DNA of 64,000 nt from Haematobia irritans (taxonomy: Eukaryota; Arthropoda; Insecta; Diptera; Muscidae), in the NCBI RefSeq assembly GCF_050003625.1, contig NC_134397.1, positions 146,567,526 to 146,631,525 of the forward strand. Reading direction: 5' to 3'. The position numbers and the translations under genes were made by a program. Shown here piece by piece: positions 46,541 through 57,179 of this stretch. Under the pieces are notes generated by a model. It searched no databases. It had not been told where the DNA came from and saw only the letters and a program-made list of their open reading frames with translations. Numbering within the stretch: position 1 is the stretch's first letter; each line of letters opens with the position of its first letter.

Positions 46541-48133
46541 CAAGTAAGTAAAGTCTAAAGTCGAGCGGGGCCGACTATATTATACCCTTCACCCCTATGT
46601 AGGCCAAAATTTGTGTTACATCTCAACTACTTCACATTTTCTGGAAGCTATATAAAGGAGAAATTTTTTTTACTTCTACAAAATATTTGGAATTAAAATT
46701 TAAATCGGCTAACGCTATCCAGTTAATTGGAGAAAACTTCCATTGAAAATGGGTCTAAAATGTGTAACAGTCTACCATATTTCCCCAACTCTGGTGTACG
46801 TATATATGGAAGCTATATATAATCTGAACCGATTTTGACTAAATTTGACATGTATAGTTAGAATAATAATTCTGCTATCTATGCGAAATTTCACGTAAAT
46901 GGGAGTATAACTTTGGCCCCCCCTGGTCATATGAGTGCAAATAGGACGGAAGATATGGGAGCCATAAAAGGTGATACGGTCAAAATTTGGTCAATATAAA
47001 CTTGACGTATTTCTTTCAATTTTGCATTTAAAAAACCTGAACACCCCTCATTTTGAAGGTGTGTGTAGAATGTTGCTCCTATTTTCATTTTGGAATTCAC
47101 TCTTCATTTGTCAAAATGCCGTATTCTTAATGATGCTATTAAACGTACTCCTTGTGCAAAATTTGAAGCAAATCAGGGCAAAACTCTGGCTTTTGAGGCC
47201 ATATAAGTTCAAATCGGACGAAAGATATATATGGGAGCTATATCTAAATCTGAACCGATTTCAACCAAATTTGGCACAATTACCGATACTACTAAACGCA
47301 CTCCTTGTGCGAAATTTGAAGCAAATCACGGCAAACCCCTGGATTTTGAGGCCATATAAGTTCAAATCGGACGAAAGATATATGTGGGAGCTATATCTAA
47401 ATCTGAACCGATTTTAACAAAATTTGACACACTTAACGATACTATTAAACGTACCCCTTGTGCAAAATTTGATGCAAATCACGGCAAAACTCTGGCTTTT
47501 GTGGCCATATAAATTTAAATCGGACGAAAGATATAAATGGGAGCTATATCTAAATCTGAACCGATTTCAATCAAATTTACCAAGCATTGGTAGAGTGTCA
47601 ATTCTACCCTCTGTGCAAAATTTCACGAAGATCGGTAGTAAACTTTGGCCTCTGTGGTCATATGAGTCTAAATCGGAGGAAAGATATATATGGGAGCTAT
47701 ATCTAAATCTGAACCGATTTGGCTGATATTTTGCAAGATTTTCGAGATTCATAAAATACGGTATTTCAAGAAAATCGGTTGATAAACACGCTAACTATGA
47801 CCAAATCGGGGATATATATATATATGGCAGCTATATCTAAATCCGAACCGATTTTTTCCAAAACCAATAGCGATTGTCTCTGTCCCAAGAAACGGCCCTA
47901 TGCCAAATTTGAGGACGATCGGACTTAAATTGCGAGCTGTACTTTGTGCACAAAATTACATATACAGGCAGACGGACAGACAGACAGACGGACATCTCTA
48001 AATCGACTCAGAATTTAATTCTAAGCCGATCGGTATACTAAAAGATGGGTCTTTGACTACTATTTCTTGGCGTTACATACAAATGCACAAACTTATTATA
48101 CCCTGTACCACAGTAGTGGTGAAGGGTATAAAA
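46541..48133 (-). mobile_element. HINE-C, complete, inverted
   Basis: The 3' end at 46541 shows CAAGTAAGTAAAGTC, hairpin AGTCGAGCGGGGCCGACT and TATTATACCCTTCACC. It then carries four 152-bp units with GGGAGCTATATCTAAATCTG, a (GACA)n run at 47971-47992 and the 5' hairpin ACCACAGTAGTGGTGAAGGG at 48105-48133. A DD37E fragment interrupts the 3'-proximal unit. Confidence 0.9.
46966..47123 (+). mobile_element. Truncated DD37E Tc1-like fragment
   Basis: Starts AAAGGTGATACGGTCAAAAT at a TA and follows the gene-proximal end of the element at 54849-56119 for about 158 bp, through ACACCCCTCATTTTGAAGG, GAATGTTGCTCCTATTTTC and CATTTGTCAAAATGCCGT. It covers the terminal repeat and the first codons of the transposase. 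The other end is absent and HINE-C sequence resumes at once. Confidence 0.85.
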
Positions 48134-48311
48134 AATATTTTTGAATCAAAAACACTGTCCATTTCGTTTATATCAAGCACTGTTCTTTTCTGACTTTATG
48201 TCTTTAATAAGACACATTTTACAGTTTCATAGTAAAAATTTAATATATGTAATATTGAACACCTTTTCGGAATCTTCCGAACATATCTGGAATATATGTA
48301 AAAAAAAAACT

Positions 48312-48396
48312 TTTTGGTGTTCGGTCGAGGCAGGGATTGGTCCCAGGACCCTTGCTATGCAAGGCGGACGTACCAACCACTGCTCAACGGGGCCCA
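48312..48396 (-). mobile_element. SINE head fragment
   Basis: Minus strand: GCCCCGTTGAGCAGTGGTTG, CGTCCGCCTTGCATAGCAAG, GGTCCTGGGACCAATCCCTG and CCGAACACCAAAAAG. This aligns with the tRNA-like head and start of the body of the SINE at 25677 but has a degraded B box. It ends at a poly-A stretch. Confidence 0.6.
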
Positions 48397-48510
48397 AATA
48401 AATGTATGTTTCTGTTAAATAAAGTTTGTTTAATCGGCTCGTGGGTGCCTCAAACTATGCTATATAAATATAACTTATAACGATAATTGTCTGTTGATGT
48501 CAATAACAAC

Positions 48511-48595
48511 TACGTAGCCCAGTAGATAGTGTGTTGGCTTACAAATTATATGGCCGGCGGGTCCATTCTCCGTGCAGTGCAAAGGTAAAATTTAA
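48511..48595 (+). mobile_element. Second tRNA-like SINE head, different family
   Basis: TAGCCCAGTAGATAGTGTGT is an A-box-like segment. GGCGGGTCCATTCTCCGTGC, 30 bp later, is a degraded B box. GCAAAGGTAAAATTT follows. It does not align with the main SINE. It may be a SINE head or a tRNA pseudogene; no tRNA fold with a 3' acceptor is seen. Confidence 0.4.
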
Positions 48596-49654
48596 AAAAA
48601 TTATAAAATAAACTTCTTTACAGCGAAAAGCAAATGAGAAACGGTCTTTGTTTGTCAAAAATTTGGTTTGGGTGGAAAGAATTATTTTTTTGCGTGTGTT
48701 TTAGGAATATAAACCTTTATATATAGCTCACAACGTATTTGAAGGATTGAGATGGTATCGAAGATGTACCATGTATATATCGATTTTGTATATAAATAAA
48801 TTTATGCTTTGTGGTATTCAAAATAAATAAATAAACAAACATTTATTTTTATTTATAGTCCAATATAAGTATTTTTACGTAGTTTTAATACAAGTAAACT
48901 AATGTGTATATAATTAAAATATTTTAGGCGAAGTATGTATATAATGTTTGCTGGTTATAAAAACTAGTTTGTTTCTACAAATTGAAAAAATATTTGGAGT
49001 CTATAAATCGAACCACACAGAAAAAAAAGGGTGTCGTAAATTTAAGAAAATTTTTACATTAATTTATTACAAGAATTTTCCAGAATTTTAGTTCATTTTT
49101 CGCATCTTCAACGAAAATTAACTACTCGGAAGGAAATTTTACAAATTCTAAGTAGCAATCGTTTAGTTCATGGCCTACAAAATACGATGGAAATTTCCTT
49201 AAAAAATTTCTTAACTGGTAGTTAAAAATTCGTTTGTCATGCTATAAAACTACTTGTGAAATGTAAAATATTTTGTAAATAATAAGTGCAATTTACTATA
49301 AGATTTTTTTGTATGAGAAAATATTTTTTTACGAAAAATGAACTTGAAAGTGGATAGCAATTTCTTACTGACAATTCCTATAGTTAATAATTGTTGGTAA
49401 AAAATTACCCAATGAAATATTTTTAGTTCACATGTAATTAAATTTATAGACATTTTCGTCAAAAATGGTAGATAACATTTCTTGAAAATTTTGCAAATTT
49501 TAAGTTAAACGTTTCATTGATCGTAAACTGGTGTGCCTTTACGAATATTATTCTTAGAGTAAATTGTCAGCAGATGCGATGAACTAATGCATATTACAGA
49601 CATCTTTATCGGCATAGTGGAATGTGATTAATGTAAAGATGATGTTACTTGAGT

Positions 49655-49880
49655 TTTGTTGTGTATACATGAGCGTGGGGTTGTTTGTCATTTTTGTGCA
49701 TTTAGTGGTTTGTGTGTGTGTGTTTGTTATTCGCGGATGGTTTATTTGGCTGGATGAGGTGTTGTTTTCAATAAAGGCACATGTGTTTTTGTTGTTGTAG
49801 GAATGTTTTGGCTTTGTTTGGTTTTGTTTGGCATGCTTCAGTTGTATAGTTGGCGTTGGCGTGGGCTGTTGCATCTTTTA
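49655..49880 (+). repeat. Strand-asymmetric GT-rich block
   Basis: About 225 bp of nearly C- and A-poor plus strand, with GTGTGTGTGTGTTTG, TTGTTGTTGTAGGAATG and GGCGTTGGCGTGGGC. No gene is visible in it; the minus-strand frame of 96 codons is only the Thr/Asn/Gln-rich complement of the skew. Such skew is typical of a degenerate GT microsatellite, or of transcription-associated bias. Confidence 0.6.
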
Positions 49881-50591
49881 AGAAGATATGCAACAAGGGA
49901 AAAGGGAATATAAAGGCATGGAATATTTTGGAATTTTGAGACATATATTGGTGTTTGTTTATTAAACCTTTTAAATGAAAGTTATTAATATTTTATCGGT
50001 AGTTTAGAAAAAAGTTATAACGAATATTGAGGAAAATATGTTGAAATTGAAAGTGTATTGAAATTTGTATTATTCTGTGTAAAAAATTAATATTCAATTC
50101 CAGATGAATTTGGAAAATTTTTGTTATATCTCAGCGTATAGTTTATTCATAAATTGGTAAGTATTTTTTTAATATGACTTTCTTTTAAAAAGAATATTTT
50201 TTATGTATATTATTATTTGTTAATTAATTTTTTTGGAAACCAGTTTAATGCTTTTCTTTGTTGTAAAAACAATATTTAATTTCAGAGCAGATGGATTCGA
50301 ACAAATAAAAAATAGAGAATTGGTAAGTTTTCTTTTAAAAATTGGCTTTATTTTAACTAGAATACTTACGTTTTTGTGACCTTTTTATCATCAAAATTAC
50401 AGGGTTTTAATGCCTTATTTTAGTATTTCTTTAATCAAATTTTTTGGAAACCAATGTAATATTTTTAATGAAATATTTAATATTTAATATTTAATTTCAG
50501 AATAACCCCTTAAACATTTGGACAAATTGTTAGTACTCCTTTGCCTGTAATTTAATAGTGAATTGGTAAGGATTCTTTAACTTTCTTTTAG

Positions 50592-50869
50592 CCCTGGACA
50601 ATCATCCTTATTTTTTGTACATTAACAGCCTTTGTCATTTTGACTACGGCTCATTTCAAGACGCTAAAATTTTCATCGTGAGCGAAAAAGTGAACCAAAC
50701 TTGAGTTTATTTTCTTATTCAATTTGGTTTTAAGTAGTATAAAACAAAAATTCATAAAACGGTCGAATTAGTATAACTTAAATTTACCATTTCCCAATAG
50801 ACTAAAATGCATTTTAAATCGAAAATGGAATTACGTGTCGTCATTTTGACAAATGATGACTGTCTAGGG
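50592..50869. mobile_element. piggyBac-type MITE, 278 bp, in an intron of the mini-exon array
   Basis: The ends CCCTGGACAATCATC and, inverted, CCCTAGACAGTCATC match in 13 of 15 positions. TTAG and TTAT flank, both one change from TTAA. GTCATTTTGAC-like palindromes lie inside each end. The length nearly equals the MITE at 41981-42259 but the ends differ, so the families are distinct. Confidence 0.65.
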
Positions 50870-51168
50870 TTATCAAGAATATTTGGTTTTTAATGCATAT
50901 TATTTTTTTCATTAGATTTTTTGAAAACTTATTTAGTAATTTTATTTAATATTTAATTTCAGAGTAACCCAAATAAATTTGGACAACTTTTTATATTTCC
51001 CCTCAGCGTACAATTTAATAGAGAATTGGTAAGTTTTATATTAAAACTTTGGCTTTTTTTCAACCAGAATATTTATTTTATTATATCCTTCACATCGATA
51101 ACAACACAGTTTTATGAGTTTATATAGAATACTTCATTATTTCTCTAATTGTTTCAGGTACAAATTTT

Positions 51169-51361
51169 ATGAGATACGTTTTCCAAAGAAAAGTTGAAAT
51201 CTTTACACCATTTGATAAAATGCCCCAAATATGGTAAGTTACAAGCTAAAATGAAGAATTAAAAATTATATTTCATTACATGGTGTTAATTTTTAACAAT
51301 TTTCATTTTTGTTTCCATTTTTTCCAGCAAGATATGTGAAAAAACTACCTACGATGAATAA
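51169..51361 (+). CDS. Candidate spliced 32-residue ORF at the end of the mini-exon array
   Basis: An ATG at 51169 in exon 5 opens MRYVFQRKVEIFTPFDKMPQ and continues over the donor GTAAGT at 51234 and the acceptor TTTCCAG at 51321-51327. It then reads ICKICEKTTYDE and stops at TAA 51359-51361. The splice interrupts a codon (TG then C), and only the spliced form keeps the frame. A Cys-x2-Cys pair is created at the junction. It resembles no family I know. The length is small and coding status rests on splice consistency alone. Confidence 0.25.
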
Positions 51362-51967
51362 AAAAAGGATAAGTCAAAATGTCCAAACAGCGGGTTCAAA
51401 TGAACTACTCTCTGTTCCACGTGGTCATCATTTTTATTCACAAAAAACATTGTATTAAGAATTTTCATCATAAGTTTTTATAATAAAGTACTTTTGCTTA
51501 AAGAAAGTTTAATTTTAATGTATGAAAATTTTCATAATAGTAAAACGGTTTGTTGTTCCTTTAATTATTTAATTTCTCTGTACTGTGGAATGATTGATTT
51601 AAAAATAGTTTAGTCGTCGACATTTTAAAGAGGCTGTTAACCAATTTTTATTATCGGGTTTCCCACAAAATAAGCAAGTAAACCAAAATAATACTGACTT
51701 TTTAACTTGGTAGGGGTATATAAATCTTATGGTGTTGTAAAAATTAACTAAACTACAATGTTATAGATGAACTAAAATTTAAGAAAATTATAAACTAGAC
51801 AAGTTGAAAAAAATCTTAAGGGCTAAATCATGGTCAATATTACTACAGTTTAGTTCATTTTGCAATGGAAAAGGGTTCACTGTTTTTTCAGTGCATAATA
51901 AAATATGTTCATATCTACCATTCCTAGTTTATGCTGAGTATAGATTCATGTATACTTATTAAACTTT

Positions 51968-54131
51968 TTATACCCTCCATCATAGGATGGGGGTATATTA
52001 ACTTTGTCATTCCGTTTGTAACACATCGAAATATTGCTCTAAGACCCCATAAAGTATATATATTCTGGGTCGTGGTGAAATTCTGAGTCGATCTAAGCAT
52101 GTCCGTCCGTCCGTCCGTCCGTCTGTTGAAATCACGCTAACTTCCGAACGAATCAAGCTATCGACTTGGAACTTGGCACAAGTAGTTGTTATCGATGTAG
52201 GTCGGATGGTATTGAAAATGGGCCATATCGGTCCACTTTTACGTATAGCCCCCTTATAAAGGGACCCTCAGATTTGGTTGTGGAGCCTCTAACAGAAGCA
52301 TATTTCATCCGATCCGGCTGAAATTGGTATATGGTGTTGGTATAGGGTCTCTAACAACCATGCAAAAATTGGTCCACATCGGTTTATAATTATATATAGC
52401 CCCCATATAAACCGATCCCCAGATTTGGCTTGCGGATCCTAAAAGAGAAGCAAATTTCATCCGATCCGGCTGAAATTTGGTACATAGTGTTGGTATATGG
52501 TCTCTAACAACCATGCAAAACTTGGTTCACATCGGTCTATAATTATATATAGCCCCCATATAAACCGATCCCCAGATTTGGCTTGCGGAGATTCAAAGAG
52601 AAGAAAATTTCATCCGATCCGGCTGAAATTTGGTACATGATGTTGGTATATGGTCTCTAACAACCATGGACAAATTGGTCCATATCGGTCCTTAATTATA
52701 TATAGCCTCCATATAAACCGATCCCCAGATTTGGCTTGTGGTGCCTCTAAGAGAAGCATATTTCATCCGATCCGGCTGAAATTTGGTACATGGTATTGGT
52801 ATATGGTCCCTAACAATCATGCAAAAATTGGTTCACATCGGTCCATAATTATTTATAGCCCCCATATAAACCGATCCCCAGATTTGGCTTGCGGAGCCTC
52901 AAAGAGAAGGAAATTTCATCCGATCCGGCTGAAATTTGGTACATGTTGTTGGTATATGGTCTCTAACAACCATGCAAAAATTGGTCCACATCGGTCCATA
53001 TTTATATATAGACCCCATATAAACCGATCCGCAGATTTGGGTTGCGGAGCCTCAAAGAGAAGCAAATTTCATCCGATCCGCCGGAAATTTGGTACATGAT
53101 ATTGGTATATGGTCTCTAACAACCATGCAAAAATTGGTCCACATCCGTTCATAATTATATATAGCCCCCATATAAACCGATCCCCAGATTTGGCTTGCGA
53201 AGTCTCCAAGAGAAGCAAATTTCATCCAATCCGGTTGTAATTTGGAACATGGTGTTAGTATATGATCTTTAACAACCGTGCCAGAATTGGTCCATATCGG
53301 TCCATAATTATATGTAGCCCCCATATAAAACATTCTCCAGATTTGACCTCCGGAGCCTCTTGGAGGAGCAAAATTCATCCGATCCGGTTCAAATTAGGCA
53401 CGTGGTGTTAGTATATAGTCGCTAACAACCACACCAAAATTGGTCCAATCACACAAAAATTGGTCCATATCGGTTCATAATCATGGTTGCCACTAGAGCC
53501 AAAAATAATCTACCAAAATTTTATTTCTATAGAAAATTTTGTCAAAATTTTATTTCTATAGAAAATTTTGTCAAAATTTTATTTCTAGAGAAAATTTTGT
53601 TAAAATTTTATTCGGTTCGTAATAAAATTTTCATCATTGTCAAAATTTTATTTCTATAGAAAATTTTATCAAAATTTTATTTCTATAGAAAATTTTGTTC
53701 AAATTTTATTCGGTTCATAATCATGGTTGCCACTCGAGCCAAAAATAACCTACCAAGATTTTATTTCTATAGAAAATTTTGTTCAAATTTTATTTCTATT
53801 GAAAACTTTGTGAAAATGTTATTTCTATAGAAAATTTTGTTAAAATTTTATTTCTGTAGAAAATTTTGTCAAAATTTTATGTCTACTTTGTCAAACTGAA
53901 TTATATACGTATTGGATCGATCTTTTTTGATTTAATATATACCACGTATGGACTTATATACAATTTAGAAGATGGTGTTAGGAGGTTTTAAGATACCGTG
54001 CCATCGGCAATCGTTACCGCAACTTAAGTAATTCGATTGTGGATGGCAGTGTTTAGATGAAGTTTCTACGCAATCCATGATGGAGGGTACATAAGCTTCG
54101 GCCTGGCCGAACTTACGGCCGTATATACTTG
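51968..54131 (+). mobile_element. HINE-A, complete, 2.16 kb, best reference copy
   Basis: 5' hairpin TATACCCTCCATCATAGGAT; block CATTCCGTTTGTAACACATC; GTCCGTCCGTCCGTCCGTC (52100-52122); eight 153-bp units (52230-53480); landmark GGTTGCCACTAGAGCC; 29-bp array with a second GGTTGCCACTCGAGCC copy at 53725 inside it; CAAACTGAATTATATACG; unbroken T-run TCGATCTTTTTTGATTTAAT; 3' copy CCATGATGGAGGGTAC; hairpin TTCGGCCTGGCCGAA; end ACTTG at 54131. Confidence 0.95.
53505..53890 (-). repeat. 29-bp satellite module within HINE-A
   Basis: Reverse-orientation units in two blocks separated by a repeat of the GGTTCATAATCATGGTTGCC landmark, so the module plus its border was duplicated inside the element. This shows how arrays grow within a mobile carrier. 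Confidence 0.88.
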
Positions 54132-54848
54132 TTTTATTCTATGTGTGTGTGCGTGTATTTAGTAATTTTGGTTTGTTTTAATTTTCTAGATTTTTGCATT
54201 TACAACGAACGCACATATTAGTGCAATTTTGTGTGGTTCTCTTCGCTAAAGCAAAGGGAGTATCTACGGATTTGTACGCATGTATGTGTGTGTGTGTGCG
54301 TATATCATTGTTGGTGAGTTTTTGTTGTTTGAAATGCACTCAACTTTTGAATTGTTTTTTTTTTTTTATTTTTTATGTATGCAATGCACACCATTTCGTT
54401 GGTATTTGTTGTTGCTGCATTTTCTGTTTTTTTCCCAACAAACGCAGGATTTAATTCCCCACCACTACTAACTGCACTTCTTAGCTTTCTCTTACTTTGA
54501 TGGGATAGTAGCGCTTAGTCATTTGCAACTAGAGAGTTTAGTAGTAATATTCACGCATATAAATTTTGATATGTATGTATATGTTTGTAAACTCTTTGAG
54601 CCTAGATATTAGAGTGGGATAGCATTAATTGTTCCGCTTGTTCGTATACATATAGCTCGATAGATATTTATAGTCACCAATTTTCTCTTCATTTTAACAT
54701 GGGCATCCCATTGGGAGAAGCCAATTGGTTGACCTTAATTTTACATTTAGCATCAAAAATAATTAGGAATGCTGAGGTATTTCGGTATTGTTATAATCAT
54801 GAAAGTATACAGGTCCGATATATATTCATTATAATAAATTATAGCATA
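54132..54848. other. Low-repeat fly DNA with TG microsatellites
   Basis: TGTGTGTGTGCGTGTATTT at 54142 and TATGTGTGTGTGTGTGCG near 54283 are the only repeats seen. Overlapping frames of 60-90 codons are Phe/Leu/Cys-rich readings of T-rich sequence. No gene is called. Confidence 0.4.
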
Positions 54849-56119
54849 AAGGGTGATACGGTCAAAATTTGGTCAAGGGAAAACGCGTGTAAATCGGTGA
54901 AATCGTTTATTTAAAAAATCAAATTAAATTTCTTTTTCAAGTTCAATTAGTATAAAATTCAGGAAAAATATTCAGTTAGGCTTTCGCTTTTCTAAATGCG
55001 AATTGCCAGGCCTCACGCTTGACACCTGCCATCAGATTTTGTACAGTCACCTTGTCCACCTTCTTCGCCGCAGAAAGCCAGTTTGCCTTGAACTGCTGCT
55101 CGTCCTTAGCAGTGTTTTTGGTCTTCTTGACAATAGCCCAGTAGTTCTCAATTGGGCGGAGCTCTGGCGTGTTGGGAGGGTTCTTGTCCTTGGGAACCAC
55201 CTGCACGTTGTTGGCGGCGTACCACTCCATGGCCTTTTTACCGTAATGGCAAAATGCCAAATCCGGCCAAAACAGTTCTTCAGGAAAGGCAGCAGACGTT
55301 TATTCAAACACTCTTTCACTTAAATTTCTTGGTTGACAGTCCCGGAAGCTATGAAAATGGTGCTTTTCAAGCCACAGGTACAGATGGCTTGCCAAACCAG
55401 ATATTTCTTTGCGAACTTTGACAGTTTCATGTGCTTTAAAATATCTGCTACCTTTCCCCTTCCTTTTGTCGTATAAAACTCCTGTCCCGGAAGCTGCTTG
55501 TAGTCGGCTTTGACGTAGGTTTCGTCGTCCATTACCACGCAGTCAAACTCCGTCAGCATCGTCGTGTACAGCCTCCGGGATCACGCTTTGGCCGTCGTAT
55601 TTTGTTTATCATCGCGATTTGGAGTCACTACCTTCTTGTAAGTCGATAGTCCGGCTCGTTTTTTGGCTCGATACACGGTTGTGGACGATACACCCAGCTT
55701 ATTTGCGGCATCTCGGAGAGAGAGGTTAGGGTTTCGCTTGCAACTACCGGCAACTCTCTTTGTCGTCTCAGCGGCTTCCGGTTTTCGATTTCCCCCATCC
55801 AGACTTCCTGGCTGTCGACAAACGTTTTCCAAACACTTTAATTACATTTGTAACGGTTGATTTGGCAACTTTTAGCGATTTTGCCAGCTTTGCGTGCGAG
55901 TAGCTCGGATTTTCGCGATGCGCGAGCAAAATTTTGATACGCTGCTCTTCTTGCTTGGACGGTATTTTGACAACTGAAGAGTGAATTCCAAAATCAAAAT
56001 AGGAGCAACATTCTACACACACACATCTTCAAAATGAGGGGTGTTCAGGTTTTTTTAAATGCAAAATTGAAAGAAATACGTCAAGTTTATATTGACCAAA
56101 TTTTGACCGTAGCACCCTT
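54849..56119 (-). mobile_element. DD37E Tc1/mariner-superfamily element, complete ends
   Basis: Terminal repeats of about 28 bp: AAGGGTGATACGGTCAAAAT then TTGGTCAA on the left, and inverted AAGGGTGCTACGGTCAAAAT then TTGGTCAA on the right. TA flanks both sides (54847-54848 and 56120-56121). The length of 1271 bp and a single transposase gene on the minus strand fit a full-length copy. The gene is broken, so the copy is not autonomous. A truncated relative is at 46966-47123. Confidence 0.93.
54976..56022 (-). pseudogene. DD37E transposase with frameshifts and stops
   Basis: The reading starts at ATG 56022. The first frame (to 55768) has SKQEEQRIKILLAHRENPSY and LAKSLKVAKSTVTNVIKVFG, a helix-turn-helix. 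After a frameshift, 55832-55581 gives LSLRDAANKLGVSSTTVYRA, the second helix-turn-helix. In 55559-55320, CVVMDDETYVKAD holds the first catalytic Asp. After another stop and frameshift, WPDLAFCHYGKKAMEW holds the second Asp, and NTPELRPIENYWA holds the Glu 37 residues after it. The frame then ends FRKAKA at 54976. Total span 349 codons, the usual length for Tc1-like transposases. At least three frameshifts and two in-frame stops prevent expression as one protein. Confidence 0.9.
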
Positions 56120-56260
56120 TAACCTCTATAATTCATACACTCTCTAGTTCTAACTATATATTTATCGTTTGTTATATAACAAGTACTAGCCGAATCCGGC
56201 CTGAATCGCTGTAAGAAAATATCGCAATTTTTTGATGGAATTGATCTCGAATGCTTTGTT

Positions 56261-56614
56261 TAAGGTTAGGTTAGGTTAGGTTTGCGGGCAGCCCGATGTA
56301 TCAGGCTCATTTAGACTATTCAGCCCATTGTGATACCACATTGGTGAACTTCTCTCTTATCACTGAGTGCTGCACGATTCCAAGTTAAGCTCAATGACAA
56401 GGGACCTCCTTTTTATAGCCGAGTCCGAACGGCGTCCCACATTGCAGTGATACAACTTAGAGAAGCTTTGAAACCCTCAGAAATGTCACTAGCATTACTG
56501 AGGTGGGATAATCCACCGCTGAAAAACTTTTTGGTGTTCGGTCGAAGCAGGAATCGAACCCACGAACTTGTGTATGCATGGCGGGCATGCTAACCATTGT
56601 ACCACGGTGGCTCC
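56261..56614 (-). mobile_element. tRNA-derived SINE, third full-length copy
   Basis: Minus strand: head GGAGCCACCGTGGTACAATG, B box GGTTCGATTCC (56550-56560), body, tail GTGGTATCACAATGGGCTGA and (CCTAA)n of four repeats at 56262-56281. A target duplication is not apparent, perhaps because of divergence or a deletion at one side. Confidence 0.88.
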
Positions 56615-56754
56615 CAGTTGCACTCCAAAAAGGTTTACTTGGATCAGCGTTGCCACAATGAATTTTTATTTTGGCGCAACATTTTTCCACAATTAGACCA
56701 AAATTCGAACCAGCGGACCATTTTTCCAAATTAAATTATTATCATTTAAAAGTT

Positions 56755-57178
56755 AAAATTTTTCCAAAATTTTGACAAATTTTTATTTCTATTTATTTCT
56801 ATAGAAAATTTTGCCAAAAAATTTATTTCTATAGAAAATTTTTTAAAAACTTTATTTCTATAGAAAATTTTCCTAAAATTTTAATTCTATAGAAAATTTT
56901 GTCAAAATTTTATTTCTATAGAAAATTTTGTCCAAATTTTATTTCTATAGAAAATTTTGTCAAAATTTTATATCTATAGAAAATTTTGACAAAAATTTCT
57001 GTCTGTAGAAAACATTGTTAAACTTTTATTTCTATAGAAAGCTAGCGCAAAATTGTATTTCTACATAAAGTTTTACAAAATTTTTGCATAATTTTGTATC
57101 TATACAAATTTTGTTTAATGTTTATTTATGTACAAAAGTTTGGCAAAACTTTATTTCTACAGAGAATTTTGCCACAAT
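56755..57178 (-). repeat. 29-bp satellite array (about 14 units)
   Basis: Reverse-orientation units, diverging towards the right end (TACAAAGTTTTGCC-type variants). The left flank contains GCGTTGCCACAATG, a partial form of the GGTTGCCAC border seen next to other arrays. Confidence 0.85.
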
Positions 57179-57179
57179 T

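Larger units (their letters stand above)
50104..51505 (+). other. Tandemly duplicated mini-exon transcription unit (candidate)
   Basis: Six segments lie between consensus splice signals: 50104-50156, 50286-50322, 50501-50565, 50963-51028, 51158-51233 and 51328 to about 51505 (AATAAA at 51482). The first four end AATTG then GTAAG, and all follow a TTTCAG, ATTTCAG or TTCAG type acceptor. Exons 1, 3 and 4 share AATTTGGA- and AGCGTA-like cores. The introns also align with each other (TTTTTGGAAACCA or TTTTTTGAAAAC, then AATATTTAATTTCAG), so whole exon-intron units were duplicated at a period near 180-215 bp. Exon 4 is an open 22-codon phase-0 exon, while exon 3 has stops in all frames, so the leading exons are probably non-coding. 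Intron 3 contains a TTAA-type MITE. No known gene recognised. Confidence 0.45.
49016..51893 (+). mobile_element. Unclassified element carrying a duplicated mini-exon array
   Basis: The right end, inverted, reads CACTGAAAAAACAGTGAACC and matches the MITE at 28354-28873. The proposed left end CACAGAAAAAAAAGGGTG is only a weak match, and no TA flank is clear there. TTTAGTTCAT motifs cluster near both proposed ends (49097, 49163, 49420; inverted near 51768; 51851), as in the MITE. The interior holds a GT-rich block and the exon array. The left boundary is uncertain, so the array may belong to host sequence beside a MITE and not to one element. Confidence 0.4.

Noticed and set aside
48511..48595. 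Functional tRNA gene
   Set aside because: The B box is degraded and the 3' half does not pair into a T arm and acceptor stem; a SINE head is more likely.
49016..49570. A separate 550-bp MITE at the left of the mini-exon region
   Set aside because: The left end is similar to CACTGAAAA-type ends but no inverted partner or TA flank could be found near 49570, so it is only treated as a possible left boundary.
56261..56285. (TTAGG)n resembling the insect telomere repeat
   Set aside because: It is the simple tail of the SINE, four units only, also seen as two or three units at 25677 and 7315.
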